The notes beneath the pieces were generated by a model that was given only the letters and a program-made list of their open reading frames with translations, did not search any database and had not been told where the DNA came from. The position numbers were made by a program, and so were the translations under genes. Of a stretch of DNA of 64,000 nt, positions 24,300 through 34,763 are shown one piece after another; positions within the stretch are counted from its first letter, which is position 1, and every line of letters begins with the position of its first letter. The DNA comes from Persicaria tinctoria. Taxonomy: Eukaryota; Streptophyta; Magnoliopsida; Caryophyllales; Polygonaceae. The stretch is from contig JBANSL010000001.1 in NCBI GenBank assembly GCA_037127255.1, positions 30,312,501 through 30,376,500 on the forward strand, read 5' to 3'.

Positions 24300-25256
24300 T
24301 CAGCATGGCTCATCTTTTTCCGGAGGTATAGGTGGATCTGGTGGTTCCTCCGGTGGTGGGAAGCGTGGGATGTCATCCGGGGGCATCGTATGAAGAAGCT
24401 TGAATCTCCCCGAGTGAACGCTCCATGGCTTCACCCATTCATCTTCCTGGGCTCCAGCTGGCATGCATACCTCATCATCATACCTCTTCCGCTTCATAGG
24501 TTGACTTGGTTGTGTATCTCCACCACGGCAGAACGGTGGAGAGGGAAGAGATATTTCCTCCTCATCACGCGGAGCTTCATGCCACTTTGCCAGGACCCCA
24601 TACTTGAATATGAACATCGGTTGCTCAAAATCATCGGGGATAGCCATCACCTTGTAAGGTAAAAGCGATCTTGGAATGCCTTGGTCAACAATGTCCAACT
24701 TCTTCTCTTCTAGTGCTATTTCGCCGTGGGATCCTTCATATGATTCATCAAAGATAGACTGCAAAGGTGGAATCGAGATCGGGGAAGGACATACCTGGGT
24801 TTCTGTAATGTGGTCGACGTCGACTATGGGGTAGTCGACATTGATTGGCGTTGTTGCTCTCATGTACCGTGGGAGTACCCATTGTTCGTTCCAATCTTCT
24901 TCTTCCTCATAACTTTCCATAGCTTTAATTTCCTCATAAGAAGGAGGCTCTAATCCTTGAGAACGATAGGAAGCCTCAAGTCTTCGGACTAAGTCCTCCA
25001 GCCGGGCTATTTCCCTTAATCGTGACTCCTCCACTGCGATCCTATTCCTCCGTCTCAAATCTCGGACCCATCTATTCCATTCGCAGTCCCCTTCCCAAAA
25101 GTCTTCCATCTTTGTACCTAAGCTTTTGAAATCACAATCAAGAACACAAATTAGTGGCAAAAGCTTGGCACCCAGTTGGTACCGGTGAGGTAGGTGGTGG
25201 TAGGGTATGTGATAGGGTAAGAAAAAGGGATGGGCTTTTCTGAACCTTAAACACAA
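24300..25256 (-). CDS. Gag-position ORF of the array element, copy 2
   Basis: 318 codons, the same protein as copy 1 (identical as translated). Start choice, coiled-coil-like segment, acidic run and proline-rich tail are as described for 19839-20795. The intact frame in a second copy suggests either recent duplication or selection; the sameness of non-coding flanks favours recent duplication. Confidence 0.6.
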   Translation of the reverse strand: MCLRFRKAHPFFLPYHIPYHHLPHRYQLGAKLLPLICVLDCDFKSLGTKMEDFWEGDCEWNRWVRDLRRRNRIAVEESRLREIARLEDLVRRLEASYRSQGLEPPSYEEIKAMESYEEEEDWNEQWVLPRYMRATTPINVDYPIVDVDHITETQVCPSPISIPPLQSIFDESYEGSHGEIALEEKKLDIVDQGIPRSLLPYKVMAIPDDFEQPMFIFKYGVLAKWHEAPRDEEEISLPSPPFCRGGDTQPSQPMKRKRYDDEVCMPAGAQEDEWVKPWSVHSGRFKLLHTMPPDDIPRFPPPEEPPDPPIPPEKDEPC

Positions 25257-25280
25257 TTAAACTAGGCGCGATTGATATCT

Positions 25281-25297
25281 CCCCGGCAACGGCGCCA
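25281..25297 (-). other. Primer binding site for tRNA-Asp (unit 2)
   Basis: Minus-strand TGGCGCCGTTGCCGGGG beside LTR3. Confidence 0.85.
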
Positions 25298-25300
25298 ATT

Positions 25301-26016
25301 TGACGAGAGGGTTTCTCGACCAAATAAATTTATAGTCAAGACCCCCGCTATAGTATAGTGGATTCAGGGTCGTCCTCAGGAGAGAAGTCAGCGGTTCTAG
25401 GTTTAGTGTGTTTTGGGGTTCAGGGATAGCGGGAAAAGGTGGGGAGGTTGTTGTCGATGTCGACTAAGACTTGGTCGATGTCGAGGGAATGATAGAAGAA
25501 GAGGTGGTCGGTGTCGGGTAACTTTGCAGGATAAAAATAATGAAATAAAATAAATAAAGATGCAAACTTCCAAGGTTAGGGATCACCGCAACAATAAACA
25601 TATGTGTAGAACATAAATCACATAAAGATGCATGCTTTATATCAAAGAATCGACTTTCGCAAATTCCAACAATTTAGGTGATAGAGGCTCTCGCATAAAA
25701 ACCTAATTTGTTTCTACCTTTTCTTAATTAGGATCAACCAACTTTCGCAAGCAAACTCTAATTACTATCCAATTCATAATAAGATCACTTTCGCTTCAAT
25801 ATCATGAATAAGGAATTTCCTCAACTTTCGCAAAGGATTAAGCACATAGGTAGATGATGATAAAGACATATAAATTCATGGATTTATAAATCAAACACAC
25901 ATATCTATGTTGGGATCACCCCAACCCTAGAAGAAGGAAATTAGAAACAAAACATAATAAAAGAAATTAACTTTAACATAAAATAAACTAAAACTTACAG
26001 AACCTTCCAAACGTTC

Positions 26017-26095
<79 letters not shown>

Positions 26096-27260
26096 CGTCC
26101 TAAGACGACTTTTTTTTGAATTGAATGAAAATCAGCCCCCTAGGGCTTTATTTATAGGCTTCATTCCCTAGCTAATCTAGGAAAGAATATCTCTATCTAT
26201 ATCTAAAACTATATCTAAATACTTAATGATAAATAAAAGCAATAAAGAAATTAAATCTAAATATATCTAAATGTCTTTAATGGATAGATCTCTTCCTTCA
26301 TGATGTATTTGGATAGAATCGGCAATCTTCGCGCCCAAGCAATCCCACATCGAGTAGGATTCGTCAAAACCGAGTAACGCGGCTTCGGGAAGTCTACTCG
26401 ATCTCGACCAGGGTCTTGTCGATCTCGAGTAGCCCTCCTCTGTCTCGAGTAGCCTTCGTCTGTCTCGAGTAGCCCTCGTCTGTCTCGAGTAGCTGGTGCT
26501 CGATGTGACTCGGACATGACTCGGAGGTCTAGTCGATCTCGAGTAGCCCTACTCTATATCGAGTAGGATTCATCGTCTGGCTGGCTTGGTCGGGTGGCTC
26601 TGCTCGACAAGGCTCGGACATGGCTCGGAGGTTTGGTCGATATCGACCAAGGCTACTCTGTATCGAGTAGAGGTGGTCTGCGTCTTCGTCCTCGGCTCGG
26701 CACAGCTCGTCGACTCCGGACATGGCTCCTCGATCTCGACCAAGGCTACTCGATATCGAGTAGGATTCCGGGAGTCAGGTTGTCTCTGACTCAGTGTCCT
26801 CGATCAGCTCTGCTCGACCAGGTTTCGTCGACCAGGTCTCGTCGAGATCGAGTAGATGCTAGTCGATCTCGAGTAGAGTTCTCTCAGCTTTCTGCTCTGT
26901 TCTTGAAACGCACTTTCCCGAGTCCTCGTTCGTCGGATTGACGCATATGACCATGCGTTGGAAAGCTCTTTCCGAGGGCTACAACTCTCATGAAGACATC
27001 AGAATTTGACTCAGAATGATGTATTATGAAAAATGGCCTTTTCTCCAGCCACACCATTCTTAGCTTCTCCATGAGTTTCCTTTAAGCTCCAAACTGCGTC
27101 CGATTTCTGCGAAATATAACCAAAACTTGTGTAGACCTCCAAATATTTCAAATAAGTGTAAACTACACAGATTCTGTATTATTCTAACCAAAATGCATGC
27201 AATGTATGCAGAAATCGATATAAAAGTAAGTGTAAAACATGGCGAATTAGGCTCACATCA
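25301..27260 (-). repeat. LTR3 of the array
   Basis: 1960 bp, with the LTR2-type diagnostic variants. (CT)n tract of about 74 bases (26020-26093). Confidence 0.92.
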
Positions 27261-28753
27261 AACACCCCATACTTAAGCTTGCTTGTCCTCAAGCAATACT
27301 TTTAATGGTCATTCAGGGGAAGAAATCAAAACTCTCAACATCATAGATTCATTGCCATATGTCCCTGCAATCAATTACCATCCTTGAAAAGGTACTAGTG
27401 CCACGGATCCATGCATATGCAAATAAAAGCAATATCTACTCACAAAAGGAGGGTTATGCAAAACATTCATTCGTGACAAAGCATTGATAATCAAGAAGAC
27501 TTTAATTTAAGCTCATGAAGGAGTAGATTGGTAAAAGGCTAAAAGGTGGGCAATTTTTGGCAATGTGGTGCTAATGATCCGGGGAAATGGAGTATTTCCA
27601 AACTGAATTTCCACATTCCTTCTCCATAAGATTCATCACCTTTCATAATGCTCTTATCCATAATAATGCTTTTACCTCTCTAACCTCAACACTGCCTTCT
27701 CGCGAGTCGCAAACATGGGTGTCATGAATGGCCCCGGATACTTAGTGCTTTGGACTCCTCACAGTGTGTCCCATCTCTCCAAACTATTATCTCAAAGAGC
27801 AGGGTCAATCTACCTTTATCTCCTGAGGTGATTGGATTTTCTTTCACTCATTAAATTTTCCACATATTTCAAACATTTTCCCGCCAAACTCCAATAATGA
27901 TAATATTCAGAATACAAACATCATATGATAATCTCCATAATGTAACATCATTCTCAACATAATCCCCGGATAAGGTAAAGAATGGCAAATATTTAGATCA
28001 TGTGGAGCAAATTTGAAATAAGGCATATTATGGTTTTTGTGATGCATAAGCATAGGTAAGGCTAGGATATAACAATATGAGCATTATATGGAAATATAAA
28101 GTCCTCCATCCTCTTATCATGCAACATGTCAAAAGCAACTTCAAATTTTACCTACTTTTATGGTTTTCAATAAAATATGCACTTCATTGTGACTTCCCTT
28201 TACTAGGCAATTTCATGCTATATCTCTAATGAATCCAATTTTGCATCGTCGAGTTCAATATAAGCTTCCATGACATTAATAAAAATTTCAATGGGGGTCA
28301 TTTTTCTCAAATTTTTGGAAATTATGCATATAAGCACATAAATCAATAATGCATTCCAAAATAGCCATGTAGCAATTCAAAGAAATAAATTTTAAATATG
28401 CACAAATAATTCAAATATGCATGAAGTAAGCCCTTCCCCCACCCCATACTTAAACATTACAGTGTCCTCACTGTATAAAAAACAAGGTAAGGGTAAAGAA
28501 AGAAACTCACAAGACAGGTGTGCAGAGCCTCATATTTCGAATGGAAGCACCTCCTGGCCGAGTTTGAATATAGCTTGGTTCTATCCATGGACCTGAAAAG
28601 TAGAAGACATATACCCATAATAGAAACAACAAAAACCAAAGAAATGTTCAAAACCAAAAACAAACAAAACAAAGTCCCAAAAGTCCCAAAAATAAATGTC
28701 TATTTACAAGCTCTAGATATTATAGTCGCTAGGCCGACTTTCTCCATTTAGTA

Positions 28754-29713
28754 TCAGCCTGGCTCATCTTTTTCCGGAGGTATAGGTGGATCTGGTGGTT
28801 CCTCCGGTGGTGGGAAGCGTGGGATGTCATCCGGGGGCATCGTATGAAGAAGCTTGAATCTCCCCGAGTGAACGCTCCATGGCTTCACCCATTCATCTTC
28901 CTGGGCTCCAGCTGGCATGCATACCTCATCATCATACCTCTTCCGCTTCATAGGTTGACTTGGTTGTGTATCTCCACCACAGCAGAACGGTGGAGAGGGA
29001 AGAGATATTTCCTCCTCATCATGCGGAGCTTCATGCCACTTTGCCAGGACCCCATACTTGAATATGAACATTGGTTGCTCAAAATCATCGGGGATAGCCT
29101 TCACCTTGTAAGGTAAAAGCGATCTTGGAATGCCTTGGTCAACAATGTCCAACTTCTTCTCTTCTAGTGCTATTTCGCCGTGGGATCCTTCATATGATTC
29201 ATCAAAGATAGATTGCAAAGGAGGAAGAATCGAGATCGGGGAAGGACATACCTGGGTTTCTGTAATGTGGTCGACGTCGACTATGGGGTAGTCGACATTG
29301 ATTGGCGTTGTTGCTCTCATGTACCGTGGGAGTACCCATTGTTCGTTCCAATCTTCTTCTTCCTCATAACTTTCCATAACTTTAATTTCCTCATAAGAAG
29401 GAGGCTCTAATCCTTGAGAACGATAGGAAGCCTCAAGTCTTCGGACTAAGTCCTCCAGCCGGGCTATTTCCCTTAATCGTGACTCCTCCACTGCGATCCT
29501 ATTCCTCCGTCTCAAATCTCGGACCCATCTATTCCATTCGCAGTCCCCTTCCCAAAAGTCTTCCATCTTTGTACCTAAGCTTTTGAAATCACAATCAAGA
29601 ACACAAATTAGTGGCAAAAGCTTGGCACCCAGTTGGTACCGGTGAGGTAGGTGGTGGTAGGGTATGTGATAGGGTAAGAAAAAGGGATGGGCTTTTCTGA
29701 ACCTTAAACACAA
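28754..29713 (-). CDS. Gag-position ORF of the array element, copy 3
   Basis: 319 codons. Differs from copies 1 and 2 by a handful of changes: EEIKVMES for EEIKAMES, one added Leu (SILPPLQS), LPYKVKAIP for LPYKVMAIP, APHDEE for APRDEE, FCCGG for FCRGG, and a final Gly for Cys. The extra base triplet and mostly open frame fit a protein that was still coding after it diverged. Family unknown; same layout as copy 1. Confidence 0.6.
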   Translation of the reverse strand: MCLRFRKAHPFFLPYHIPYHHLPHRYQLGAKLLPLICVLDCDFKSLGTKMEDFWEGDCEWNRWVRDLRRRNRIAVEESRLREIARLEDLVRRLEASYRSQGLEPPSYEEIKVMESYEEEEDWNEQWVLPRYMRATTPINVDYPIVDVDHITETQVCPSPISILPPLQSIFDESYEGSHGEIALEEKKLDIVDQGIPRSLLPYKVKAIPDDFEQPMFIFKYGVLAKWHEAPHDEEEISLPSPPFCCGGDTQPSQPMKRKRYDDEVCMPAGAQEDEWVKPWSVHSGRFKLLHTMPPDDIPRFPPPEEPPDPPIPPEKDEPG

Positions 29714-29737
29714 TTAAACTAGGCGCGATTGATATCT

Positions 29738-29754
29738 CCCCGGCAACGGCGCCA
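29738..29754 (-). other. Primer binding site for tRNA-Asp (unit 3)
   Basis: Minus-strand TGGCGCCGTTGCCGGGG beside LTR4. Confidence 0.85.
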
Positions 29755-29757
29755 ATT

Positions 29758-30473
29758 TGACGAGAGGGTTTCTCGACCAAATAAATTTATAGTCAAGACC
29801 CCCGCTATAGTATAGGGGAGTCAGGTTCGTCCTCAGGAGAGAAGTCAGCGGTTCTAGGTTTAGTGTGTTTTGGGGGTCAGGGATAGCGGGAAAAGGTGAG
29901 GAGGTTGTTGTCGATGTCGACTAAGACTTGGTCGATGTCGAGGGAATGATAGAAGAAGAGGTGGTCGGTGTCGGGTAACTTTGCAGGATAAAAATAATGA
30001 AATAAAATAAATAAAGATGCAAACTTCCAAGGTTAGGGATCACCGCAACAATAAACATATGTGTAGAACATAAATCACATAAAGATGCATGCTTTATATC
30101 AAAGAATCGACTTTCGCAAATTCCAACAATTTAGGTGATAGAGGCTCTCTCATAAAAACCTAATTTGTTTCTACCTTTTCTTAACTAGGATCAACCAACT
30201 TTCGCAAGCAAACCCTAATTACTATCCAATTCATAATAACATCACTTTCGCTTCAATATCATGAATAAGGAATTTCCTCAACTTTCGCAAATGATTAAGC
30301 ACATAGGTAGATGATGATAAAGACATATAAATTCATGGATTTATAAATCAAACACACATATCTATGTTGGGATCACCCCAACCCTAGAAGAAGGAAATTA
30401 GAAACAAAACATAATAAAAGAAATTAACTTTAACATAAAATAAACTAAAACTTACAGAACCTTCCAAACGTTC

Positions 30474-30509
<36 letters not shown>

Positions 30510-31684
30510 TCTCTCCTTGCGTCCTAAGACAACTTTTTTTTGAATTGAATGAAAATCAGCCCCCTAGGGTTTTATTTATAGGCTTCATTCCCTAGCTAAT
30601 CTAGGAAAGAATATCTCTATCTATATCTAAAACTATATCTAAATACTTAATGATAAATAAAAGCAATAAAGAAATTAAATCTAAATATATCTAAATGTCT
30701 TTAATGGATAGATCTCTTCCTTCATGATGCATTTGGATAGAATCGGCAATCTTCGCGCCCAAGCAATCCCACATCGAGTAGGATTCGTCAAAACCGAGTA
30801 ACGCGGCTTCGGGAAGTCTACTCGATCTCGACCAGGGTCTTGTCGATCTCGAGTAGCCCTCCTCTGTCTTGAGTAGCCTTCGTCTGTCTCGAGTAGCCCT
30901 CGTCTGTCTCGAGTAGCTGGTGCTCGATGTGACTCGGACATGACTCGTAGGTCTAGTCGATCTCGAGTAGCCCTACTCTATATCGAGTAGGATTCATCGT
31001 CTGGCTGGCTTGGTCGGGTGGCTCTGCTCGACAAGGCTCGGACATGGCTCGGAGGTTTGGTCGATATCGACCAAGGCTACTCTGTATCGAGTAGAGGTGG
31101 TCTGCGTCTTCGTCCTCGGCTCGGCACAGCTCGTCGACTCCGGACATGGCTGCTCGATCTCGACCAAGGCTACTCGATATCGAGTAGGTTTCCGGGAGTC
31201 GGGTTGTCTCTGACTCAGTGTCCTCGATCAGCTCTGCTCGACCAGGTTTCGTCGACCAGGTCTCGTCGAGATCGAGTAGATGCTAGTCGATCTCGAGTAG
31301 AGTTCTCTCAGCTTTCTGCTCTGTTCTTGAAACGCACTTTCCCGAGTCCTCGTTCGTCGGATTGACGCATATGACCATGCGTTGGAAAGCTCTTTCCGAG
31401 GGATACATCTCTCATGAAGACATCAGAATTTGAATCAGAATGATGAATGATGAAAAATGGCCTTTTCTCCAGCTACACCATTCTTAGCTTCTCCATGAGT
31501 TTCCTTTAAGCTCCAAACTGCGTCCGATTTCTGCGAAATATAACCAAAACTTGTGTAGACCTCCATATATTTCAAATAAGTGTAAACTACACAGATTCTG
31601 TATTATTCTAACCCAAATGCATGCAATGTATGCAGAAATCGATATAAAAGTAAGTGTAAAACATGGCGAATTAGGCTCACATCA
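29758..31684 (-). repeat. LTR4 of the array
   Basis: 1927 bp, with LTR1-type diagnostic variants and a short (CT)n tract (30478-30516, one interruption). Ends ...GCTCACATCA at 31684 and is followed at once by ACGGCCCGG of the outer element's LTR. Confidence 0.92.
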
Positions 31685-34600
31685 ACGGCCCGGAATTATG
31701 ATTTCCGGGTTACGTTTCAAGGGATGAAAACGCTTGTTCGGATCTTGCAATCCAGGTACGGGTCGAGGTTTCAAACTCATTTCAAAGGTCAGTAGGAAGA
31801 GGGATTTCAAATCCTAAAGTATCGTAGGGCCGTTGGGTACCCTTAACATGTCCTAAGACTATGTCGTGAAATCCAATTCAAATGAAATAAAGCGGAAGCA
31901 AGGTTAAGATACAATGACACAACAGAATCGGGTCAAAACCAAATCATAAACAAGTGATTACCATTTGCCAAGTTAGAATATTAGTCAGGTTCTTTGATTC
32001 GCCCAAGGGTTTCCCGTCACATAAGCATGGAGCAAACAAGATCTGCAGAAATACCTTTAAAAGAAGAACGGGGAAAGGAGTCAGATCGAGCCACTCATGC
32101 GGGACCGGTAGTCCTCGCTGAGGCCACATAGTATGTGCTATACCTAATAAAGATGCTCTAATGCAATACGAAAGTCAACCACACTAGCATGCTTCTAATT
32201 CATAATAATGTGCAGAAATACTGTAAAGGGCCCAAGACAATGCCAACGACATATCCCTCTCCTACCTCCACCCCTTCCGATAGGCGGAGACTGGCCAGCT
32301 CGTGAATGCATTCCATCATAATCGGGCGGCACGCATGCCTAACCCGCTCCACAATAAAGCCCGCAGGCATAATATAAGGAAGTTCATGACTCGATTGAGT
32401 CAGGGTACCCGATGAGGCTGGGCTACCCTATGACCCTAGCAAAGACTCTAGGACTATCACAGATAACGGCCGTTCTGTTTTAAACGCATAAAGTAAACAG
32501 ATGCTCAATCAATTAGTGCAACCTAAACATGATACTACATGGCATGCTTTTATGCATATGCAACACCTAACATAAAATGCAACAACAGGCATGAATGTCC
32601 AACTTGAGTAAGCCCCCTAGGGAACTTACCTGAAGATGCAGAACAGCAAGATAACACAAGCAAGGGCCCATATGCAAGTCCAAAGTAAACCAAAAGCAAT
32701 ACGCACCTATCATCAAGCCATTTCCATAAGCTACTGGACCAACATTCATACACACGATTCCCATGTTCTCAATATACCCAAAACCAAACGGTGATAAAAC
32801 TATTTTCCAAAACCTTTCCGCTACGATCAACATTAACCAAAAATCATTTACTTCCAATCAACCCCATTGATAAAATCGTACCAACCATATTTTCCAACTT
32901 ATAAATCCCTAATTAAGTCAACTCATATCCAAAATAATTTCTCAAATCATACTTGGCCAAATTCCGACATTTAACATTAAAACCTTAAAGCCACTTTCTC
33001 AAAATCGTATTATAGAATGAATTTTGGGATTTTGGTTTTCCAACACTACTCCTTAAAGAATATTTCCAAAAACATGAAAACTCCTTTTAAAATAATTTAT
33101 TACAATAAATGGCTAAAATAGACATCAACTATTATTATAAATAAATCATTTCAAATTTCCCCGTTTAACCTAGGTAATTCATCCCAAAAGTACATAGCCC
33201 CAAAATAATTTCACAATATAATTTAATAATTCCATAATATACTTTTATAAGATCAGAATTAATATAAAAATAATAATAACATACCTAATATTTACTTAAC
33301 ATAATATATAAAACCTTAGTAATACCGATATAACATATAATGGCATATTACTTGTACAAAACAGCAATGAAACAACAAGTACAGCCCAACCAAAAGCCCA
33401 ATACGGAAGCCCAAACCCGGATCCAGAGAAAGGCCCAACCCGAAATGAAAGAAGGGAAGGCCCGGATCCATAGAAAAAGAGAGGATCCGAACCCGGACCA
33501 TACCCGATAAATTAGTAGGCCCAAAGGATAGAAGGGCCCAAACTCCACATTCTAAATTCGGATCCAGCAAACTCACAACCCAACTCCTTATAAAAACATG
33601 AACCGGTTTTCTTTATAAAATAAAATGAACCGAATCCCCCCCCCCCCCTTTTTTTTTACCAAAACCGACCGGTCCAAAAGTCCACTGTTCATCTTCTTCT
33701 CAAGAGCTCAGTTTGACAGTTCTGGAAAAAGGGAGGGGAAAGGAGGCTTTTCCGGTGACGGCCTAACTCCGACCACCCTTCCCGACTCTAAGGACAACCG
33801 AATCGATAAGGAAGAAGAGAGAAAGGAGGCGCTCACCCAATGTTTAGAAGTCGAATGCGTCGGCCTTCATCGGAGACGCTCGGAGCTCCGCTCGGCTTCC
33901 TTGGAGGCGGAATCTCGAGCGAGGAGGCCTGGGAGAGAGGTGGGAAGATTAAAAAAAGGACCTTTCGCAGCTCGAAGTCGAAAGGAAGGAAGGACGAACC
34001 TTATCGATTTAGAAAACGGAACAAGTGGGGGGAGGGGGGGCGACATCGACTGCGCTCGGGGGATCTCCGGGGAGCGGGTGGTGCTCAGGGCCCACGGAGA
34101 TGCAGAGGAGGGGCACCCGAGAGACGCTCGGGAGCGCTCGGGACTGCTGCTCAGCGCCTCGAGCTGCTGCTGGTTGAAGAGGAAGAAACGGGTGTTGTTG
34201 GAGCTCGGCGGGCTCGGCCTTGGCTCGTGGAACAGGGCTCCTGGAAGGTGTTCGGAGCCGTGCTCGGTTAGTGTTCGGAGAGTGCTCAGGTGTTGTATTT
34301 GAAATTGAAATAGAATCAGATAGGGGAAGTGATTTGCTTCTGAATGGTGTGGGATTTGTCCTTGGCTTTTGCCATGAAAAGGGAGGAGGCAAGTGTGAGG
34401 GAGAGAGAAAGGATGGGCTGATGTTGAACCAAAATGGGAAGGCTTGTAGATTGAGGAGAGTTTTCTGATTTGCAAAGGGGGGAAGAGCAAGAAGACAAAA
34501 GTGCTCCTGTAAGGCTACCGATGGGTAAAAGGAAAAAATAGATAGGTGGGCATCTTGGTCAAAATTGAGGGTTTGTTGGAATCGGTCAAACATGAGTCGG

Positions 34601-34736
34601 AATTCGCTTTAAGGATTTCAACTTCGATTTATTAAATTTAGGACGGGTGAAATATCCGAATTAAATTCAATTAATTTCATTTTTAAATTTCTTTTTTTTT
34701 TCCGAAAATTTGGATTTAAAAATCTGAGCCTTTACA
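31685..34736 (-). repeat. 5' LTR of the long-LTR retrotransposon (right copy)
   Basis: Colinear with 7990-11030 but its left end lacks the terminal TGTA. The right end TTTACA is intact and followed by the TTTAG duplication. It contains a GC-rich block (33720-34270) with a 225-codon open frame and antisense frames; none shows a domain. Confidence 0.9.
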
Positions 34737-34741
34737 TTTAG
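34737..34741. repeat. Target-site duplication TTTAG, right copy
   Basis: Pairs with 7985-7989. The next bases GTTA (34742-34745) continue the fold-back arm. Confidence 0.85.
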
Positions 34742-34745
34742 GTTA

Positions 34746-34763
34746 TATGTATATATATACATA
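34746..34763. repeat. Short TA/CATA tract at the left edge of element A
   Basis: TATGTATATATATACATA between the end of the fold-back arm and the GGGTAGGG terminus of element A. Confidence 0.7.

Larger units (their letters stand above)
22807..25300 (-). repeat. Internal region 2 of the array
   Basis: 2494 bp. Near the PPT it matches int3 ('cttaagcttg', 'aatggtcattc', 'cattcgtgac'), while through the middle and ORF it matches int1. It is therefore a mosaic between its neighbours. Confidence 0.88.
27261..29757 (-). repeat. Internal region 3 of the array
   Basis: 2497 bp. Carries private changes ('tctacctttatctcc', 'aacatcatatg', 'caaatttgaaat', 'ttatggttttt') that int1 and int2 lack, and a 3-bp insertion in the ORF. 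It is therefore the most divergent internal copy. Confidence 0.88.
16184..31684 (-). mobile_element. Tandem retrotransposon array: partial 5' leader plus LTR1-int1-LTR2-int2-LTR3-int3-LTR4
   Basis: Four LTRs (1941, 1967, 1960, 1927 bp) alternate with three internal regions (2494, 2494, 2497 bp), a period near 4.45 kb. LTRs run TGACGAGAGGG...CTCACATCA in + orientation. Next to each, the complement of a tRNA-Asp primer binding site shows that the element reads on the minus strand. At the left end only 221 bases of the next leader remain (16184-16404). At the right end LTR4 runs straight into the outer element's LTR. Each unit has one ORF and no pol. The tRNA-Asp primer fits Athila/Tat-type Ty3/gypsy elements. 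Confidence 0.9.
7990..34736 (-). mobile_element. LTR retrotransposon with ~3.05-kb LTRs, non-autonomous, invaded by a second retrotransposon array
   Basis: LTR copies at 7990-11030 and 31685-34736 bound the element. A 5-bp target duplication TTTAG lies outside them at 7985-7989 and 34737-34741. Read on the minus strand the LTR starts TGTAAAGGCTCGG. At 11031 the internal side begins with the complement of a purine-rich AGAGGTGGATGA, which fits a polypurine tract beside the 3' LTR, so the element points left. The internal region shows no gag-pol. The primer binding site side has been lost at the junction with the array. LTR size and ends resemble chromovirus-type Ty3/gypsy elements such as Tekay/Del, but without coding sequence the lineage is a guess. 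Confidence 0.85.

Noticed and set aside
16184..31684. Array as three independent insertions
   Set aside because: Neighbouring units share a single LTR and no target duplications separate them.
7990..34736. Endogenous viral or pararetroviral sequence
   Set aside because: No virus-type coding region is readable; the LTRs, tRNA-Asp PBS and TSD fit plant LTR retrotransposons.
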